Assembly: GCA_021794075.1 (NCBI GenBank)
Contig: JAJYRM010000001.1
Coordinates: 42,861-106,860, forward strand
Reading direction: 5' to 3'
Source of the DNA: Bacteroidota bacterium
Lineage (GTDB): Bacteria > Bacteroidota > Ignavibacteria > Kryptoniales > JAKASW01
Length of the DNA stretch: 64,000 nucleotides
Part shown: positions 60,474 to 64,000 of the stretch, one piece after another
How positions within the stretch are numbered: the first letter of the stretch is position 1
Layout: the number at the start of each line of letters is the position of its first letter
Position numbers and translations under genes: made by a program
The notes under the pieces: generated by a model
What the model was told of the DNA's origin: nothing
Databases searched by the model: none
The model's input: only the letters and a program-made list of their open reading frames with translations

Positions 60474-62167
60474 AGACTGAAACGGGATTTAACCACTCTT
60501 CGGTTGCCCGCATTATCGCGAACTTCGACCTCGACATACTTCTCACGGCGAAGCAACGCGGCGTCGACATTGCAAATCGCCGCGCGCTTGTCAATGTCAT
60601 ATTCGCATAAGAATTTTTGTGTGCCAACCCTCAAGAGGATATCGTCAGTATCGACACGTGACATGTTGTCAAACACCCTAAAATATACGAAATACCGCTT
60701 AAAATCCGTGGGCGCGACCGATACGTAAAATGGATTCTTCCTTGAAACCATGATTCGACCGACCGACGGTGGCACGTCATCACGGATCGCAGCGAACTCC
60801 CCGGTTTCATAACCAATTCGCGCAGTCAGGACATCTCCGTCATTCATGCACGGTTCATGTATCCAGCCGTATCTTCCCCGCCGGAAGAGTTGAAGCTTAG
60901 GGTCATCAACCTTCCAGGTGAGCAGGACCCTTTTTCTCAACGGCATTCCATCAGATTTGATGTTGAAGGCATTGTCGGCTACCCGCTTCACTTCAAGATC
61001 GACATTCTCCACAAAAGCATTTTTTGGGAAATGAAGCGCGACTCCGGGCATCGGGCTGACATCCTTCTCTGCAAAATACGAGATCGTCGGAGGCGCCGGG
61101 GTTTCCTTCGGGCCGTTCAGTTGGAGGACGAACGCTCCGGTCACCGAAGAGCTGTCGCCGTTTTCATCCTTAACCGTGATCTTGTAATCGTGCTTCCCAT
61201 TCGGAAGGTCACCGTAAATCAAACCGCTGAGCGGCGATGATGGAGCGAACACCGTGAATGGAACGGCACGGTCCACGCAGAGTTTGTAATAAGTTTTGTA
61301 CCCGCGTGAAAGGCGGGTGTCGACGAGCGACCTGACGTCGAGATAATCGGATGCCTTGAACTCGGTGAGATTGACGGAGACGTAGTCTTTGCCGTCAATC
61401 TTCAGCTCAATATGTTTCGGCGGCCTCTTAAAGCGACCGCGGCCATACGAATCCGCCGCATGAATAATGAAGTAGAAGGGCTCGGTCATCCTGAAGGTCT
61501 GACGCGCGCGATAGAAGTTTCCCCTTCCTATTACGCCGCTGATGCGTACCCTCCCCGTTTCGAATCCTCTCACGGCGACGTTGAATATCCTCGGCCTCAT
61601 GGAACGCGTCACATCAAGCGACCTGAACACGAGCGGATCTATGAACGAATAATTGCTGTCGTGGACTTCGAAATGAAGATGCGGCCCCCCGTCCCCGGTA
61701 GCGCCCGTACGAGCGATCATCTCTCCTCGCTTTACCCTGATCGCGTCATGCCGCAGTCTCAGGTCGACGTCATACTTGCCTTCTATTCGCTGTTCAGAGT
61801 CGACAAGTCTTTCGATCTCTCCAGTGAATGCGGAAAGATGGGCGTAAAGTGTGAACGTGGAGTCGTCGTGTCTTAGGATTATCCTCTTTCCGTAACCGAA
61901 GGGCGACACGGAGACGCGGTAAACGTATCCGGACTTCGAGGCGTACACGGGGTAACCGATCTTTCCGTTGGTGGAAATGTCTATTCCGCCGTGAAAATGG
62001 GAGGAGCGGTAATCAGCAAAACCCGAGTTGATCATGTGGGAGGCGTTTGTGGGAAAAAGATAGGACGATGCTGAATTCTTCGCTTCGCCCGACGGCCTCT
62101 TGCAAACACCGGCAACAGTCAGGAACAAAAAGATGACGGGGGTGAATCGTAATGCGAGTCTCTTCAA
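60470..62167 (-). CDS. M23-family metallopeptidase
   Basis: SSHFHGGIDISTNGKIGYPVYASKSGYV, GDGGPHLHFEV. Confidence 0.88.
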   Translation of the reverse strand: MKRLALRFTPVIFLFLTVAGVCKRPSGEAKNSASSYLFPTNASHMINSGFADYRSSHFHGGIDISTNGKIGYPVYASKSGYVYRVSVSPFGYGKRIILRHDDSTFTLYAHLSAFTGEIERLVDSEQRIEGKYDVDLRLRHDAIRVKRGEMIARTGATGDGGPHLHFEVHDSNYSFIDPLVFRSLDVTRSMRPRIFNVAVRGFETGRVRISGVIGRGNFYRARQTFRMTEPFYFIIHAADSYGRGRFKRPPKHIELKIDGKDYVSVNLTEFKASDYLDVRSLVDTRLSRGYKTYYKLCVDRAVPFTVFAPSSPLSGLIYGDLPNGKHDYKITVKDENGDSSSVTGAFVLQLNGPKETPAPPTISYFAEKDVSPMPGVALHFPKNAFVENVDLEVKRVADNAFNIKSDGMPLRKRVLLTWKVDDPKLQLFRRGRYGWIHEPCMNDGDVLTARIGYETGEFAAIRDDVPPSVGRIMVSRKNPFYVSVAPTDFKRYFVYFRVFDNMSRVDTDDILLRVGTQKFLCEYDIDKRAAICNVDAALLRREKYVEVEVRDNAGNRRVVKSRFSL

Positions 62168-63033
62168 TTCGTTTCAGGTCCGGCGGAATTGCCGTCGTCG
62201 CCTTTATTTGAACCCGAGAATTCCCCGTAGGAATCTGAATTTTCCCGGACTGTGTCGCGTGACCTGTCCTTCGCGGCGTCCCTCGCGAGAATTTCTGTCG
62301 CAAGCTCGAAATAAGCCTGCGCCCCCTTTGAATTAATGTTATAAAGGAGAGCCGGCCGCCCGTAAAAAGCCGCCTCGGCGAGAGTGGAGTTCTTCGGGAT
62401 CACTATCTTGAAGAGGAACTTAGAGTACCTCGAACGCAGCTCACGGCCGGTGATCTCGGCGATCTTTGTGTTGGGTTCATGCATTGTCAGAAGAATTCCT
62501 TCGACGTAAATCTGCGGGTTTGCCACCTCGCGGATCCATTTGAGATATCGCATGAGTCTCATGACCGCGTCGAGCGAGAAATGACTTGCGCGCATCGGTA
62601 TGATGACGGAGTCGGAGGCACAAAGAGCGTTCGTTGTTATCCCACGAAGCGTCGGAGGGCAGTCGATGACCACATAGTCATACTGCTTCTCGATATCTCT
62701 CAGCGCAATCCGCATGACGGTGCGGTTCTCACTCAAACGTAGAAGCCTTTCTTCCATCTGCACGGTGGAAATATTCGATGGGACGAAGTCGAGGTAAGTG
62801 AGCTCGGTCTTATAAATGACGCGGTTCAACGAATGAGTATAATTGAAAACGTCGTATAGGCCGCTCTTCACCTGGTCCGCAGTATAGCCGAGGGAGATCC
62901 CGCTCGCGCCGAGTGTATCCGCATCTATCAGAAGAGTTTTCTTTTCGGTCGCCGCGAGGCTTGCGGCAAGGTTGACCGATGTCGTCGTCTTGCCTTCACC
63001 ACCTTTCGGAATCGCGACCGAAATGACGCGCAT
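62164..63033 (-). CDS. ParA/MinD-family ATPase
   Basis: MRVISVAIPKGGEGKTTTSVNLAASLA, YDYVVIDCPPTLRGITTNAL; ATG at 63033. Confidence 0.92.
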   Translation of the reverse strand: MRVISVAIPKGGEGKTTTSVNLAASLAATEKKTLLIDADTLGASGISLGYTADQVKSGLYDVFNYTHSLNRVIYKTELTYLDFVPSNISTVQMEERLLRLSENRTVMRIALRDIEKQYDYVVIDCPPTLRGITTNALCASDSVIIPMRASHFSLDAVMRLMRYLKWIREVANPQIYVEGILLTMHEPNTKIAEITGRELRSRYSKFLFKIVIPKNSTLAEAAFYGRPALLYNINSKGAQAYFELATEILARDAAKDRSRDTVRENSDSYGEFSGSNKGDDGNSAGPETN

Positions 63034-63035
63034 TC

Positions 63036-63689
63036 TCAGCCGATCTCGACGTCGATTGATGCGTGGCCGATGAGCTCGGCGTGAAGCTTGTCGCCCGGGA
63101 CAAGTTTCGCCACCCCTTCGGGTGTTCCGGTGAATATCAGGTCGCCGCGCTCCAGCGTGAACAATTGAGAAATGAAGGCGATTGTCTCTTCTATTTTGAA
63201 AATCGTGTTCTTGTAGCTCCCCTGCTGTCTCGGCTTGCCGTTGACCGTCAGGCTGAGTTCCAGGGAATTGAAATCCACACCGTCGACGGGAACCGCCTGC
63301 GATATGGGCGCGGAGCCGTCGAAGCCCTTGGAGATAAGCCACGGATTGCCAGCGTTTTTCAGCTCGGTCTGCAAATCGCGGAGAGTAAGGTCGAGGCCTA
63401 TTCCCATCGCGGTAATGTACGACCTCGCATCCTCCCCGGGGATGTTCTTCCCTTCTTTTCCGATCACGAAATAGATTTCCGTCTCGTGATGGAGGTCTTT
63501 CGTCATCGCAGGGTACTTCACTCGCGCGCCATTATGCACGATCGCGCTCGACGGTTTCATGAACACGACTGGCTTCTGCGGTACGTCGGCTTTCATCTCG
63601 GCTGCATGTTTGGCGTAATTCTTTCCCAGGCAAAAAATCTTCGGGACTATGACATCTTCGTTGGATTTGACTAAGTGGACTGTATTCAT
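63036..63689 (-). CDS. Fumarylacetoacetate hydrolase-family protein
   Basis: KIFCLGKNYAKHAAEM, MGIGLDLTLRDLQTELKNAGNPWLISKGFDGSAP, GDLIFTGTPEGVAKL. Confidence 0.92.
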   Translation of the reverse strand: MNTVHLVKSNEDVIVPKIFCLGKNYAKHAAEMKADVPQKPVVFMKPSSAIVHNGARVKYPAMTKDLHHETEIYFVIGKEGKNIPGEDARSYITAMGIGLDLTLRDLQTELKNAGNPWLISKGFDGSAPISQAVPVDGVDFNSLELSLTVNGKPRQQGSYKNTIFKIEETIAFISQLFTLERGDLIFTGTPEGVAKLVPGDKLHAELIGHASIDVEIG

Positions 63690-63916
63690 GGAATGAATAT
63701 AAAGGGAGGTTGAGTATTATTCAAGAAAACCGGGGGCTCCGACAAATTCATGGAGCCATCAGCAATCATTAAAATGAACGGCTCATAACGGCGCGAAATC
63801 ACGCATCATCAGGCCCTCTCCATCGGTAGTCAAGCAGTCCCTTGACTTGATACCACTTGACTCCAATGGATGACTCTTCAATATTCCAATTGTCCTTCGC
63901 CTAGTATCATTTGATA

Positions 63917-64000
63917 CTATTTAATCATCAACATTTTCTTTGTGATCACATGCTTTCCAGCTACGAGCCGGTAGAAGTACACTCCGCTCGCCAGGCGTGA
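63917..64000 (-). CDS. 3' end of a protein with T9SS type A sorting domain (partial)
   Basis: Hand translation of minus strand at window edge: SRLASGVYFYRLVAGKHVITKKMLMIK*. Confidence 0.8.
   Translation of the reverse strand, partial: SRLASGVYFYRLVAGKHVITKKMLMIK

Overview
Chromosomal window, mostly housekeeping, from a bacterium that looks like the Bacteroidota/Ignavibacteriota-Chlorobiota group (inference: T9SS C-terminal sorting signal at the right edge, ClpC, SufSU, overall gene style). About 45 protein genes are supported, including aspA, sufSU, secA, clpC, polA, folD, ccmF, valS, yajQ, rfbC, rqcH-like, several sensor kinases, a complete ECF transporter and a K+ channel/cNMP/M23/ParA operon. 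No rRNA, tRNA, CRISPR or classical transposase was recognised. The most unusual signal is a family of imperfect inverted-repeat elements clustered at ~46.8-56.0 kb. Their arms are degenerate HEPTAD arrays (TTGGAAC TTGGAGC..., TTTAGAG TTTAGTA..., TTGCGGA TTTCGAA...), typically a TTGT-like tetramer followed by runs of 5 heptads. They sit flush between stop and start codons of co-directional genes, and at three array ends the last heptads supply the SD-like sequence placed 8 nt before the start codon of the next gene. One copy carries a four-helix-bundle (23S-IVS/S23-type) ORF fused in frame to the 3' end of folD, with the linker encoded by the element's left arm. Secondary observations: an ECF transporter with complementary degenerate ATPase motifs, a duplicated CX2CX8CX7C protein coupled to ccmF, a three-hairpin GGAGGAG/CTCCTCC intergenic region, and a ymdB gene lacking a canonical start codon.
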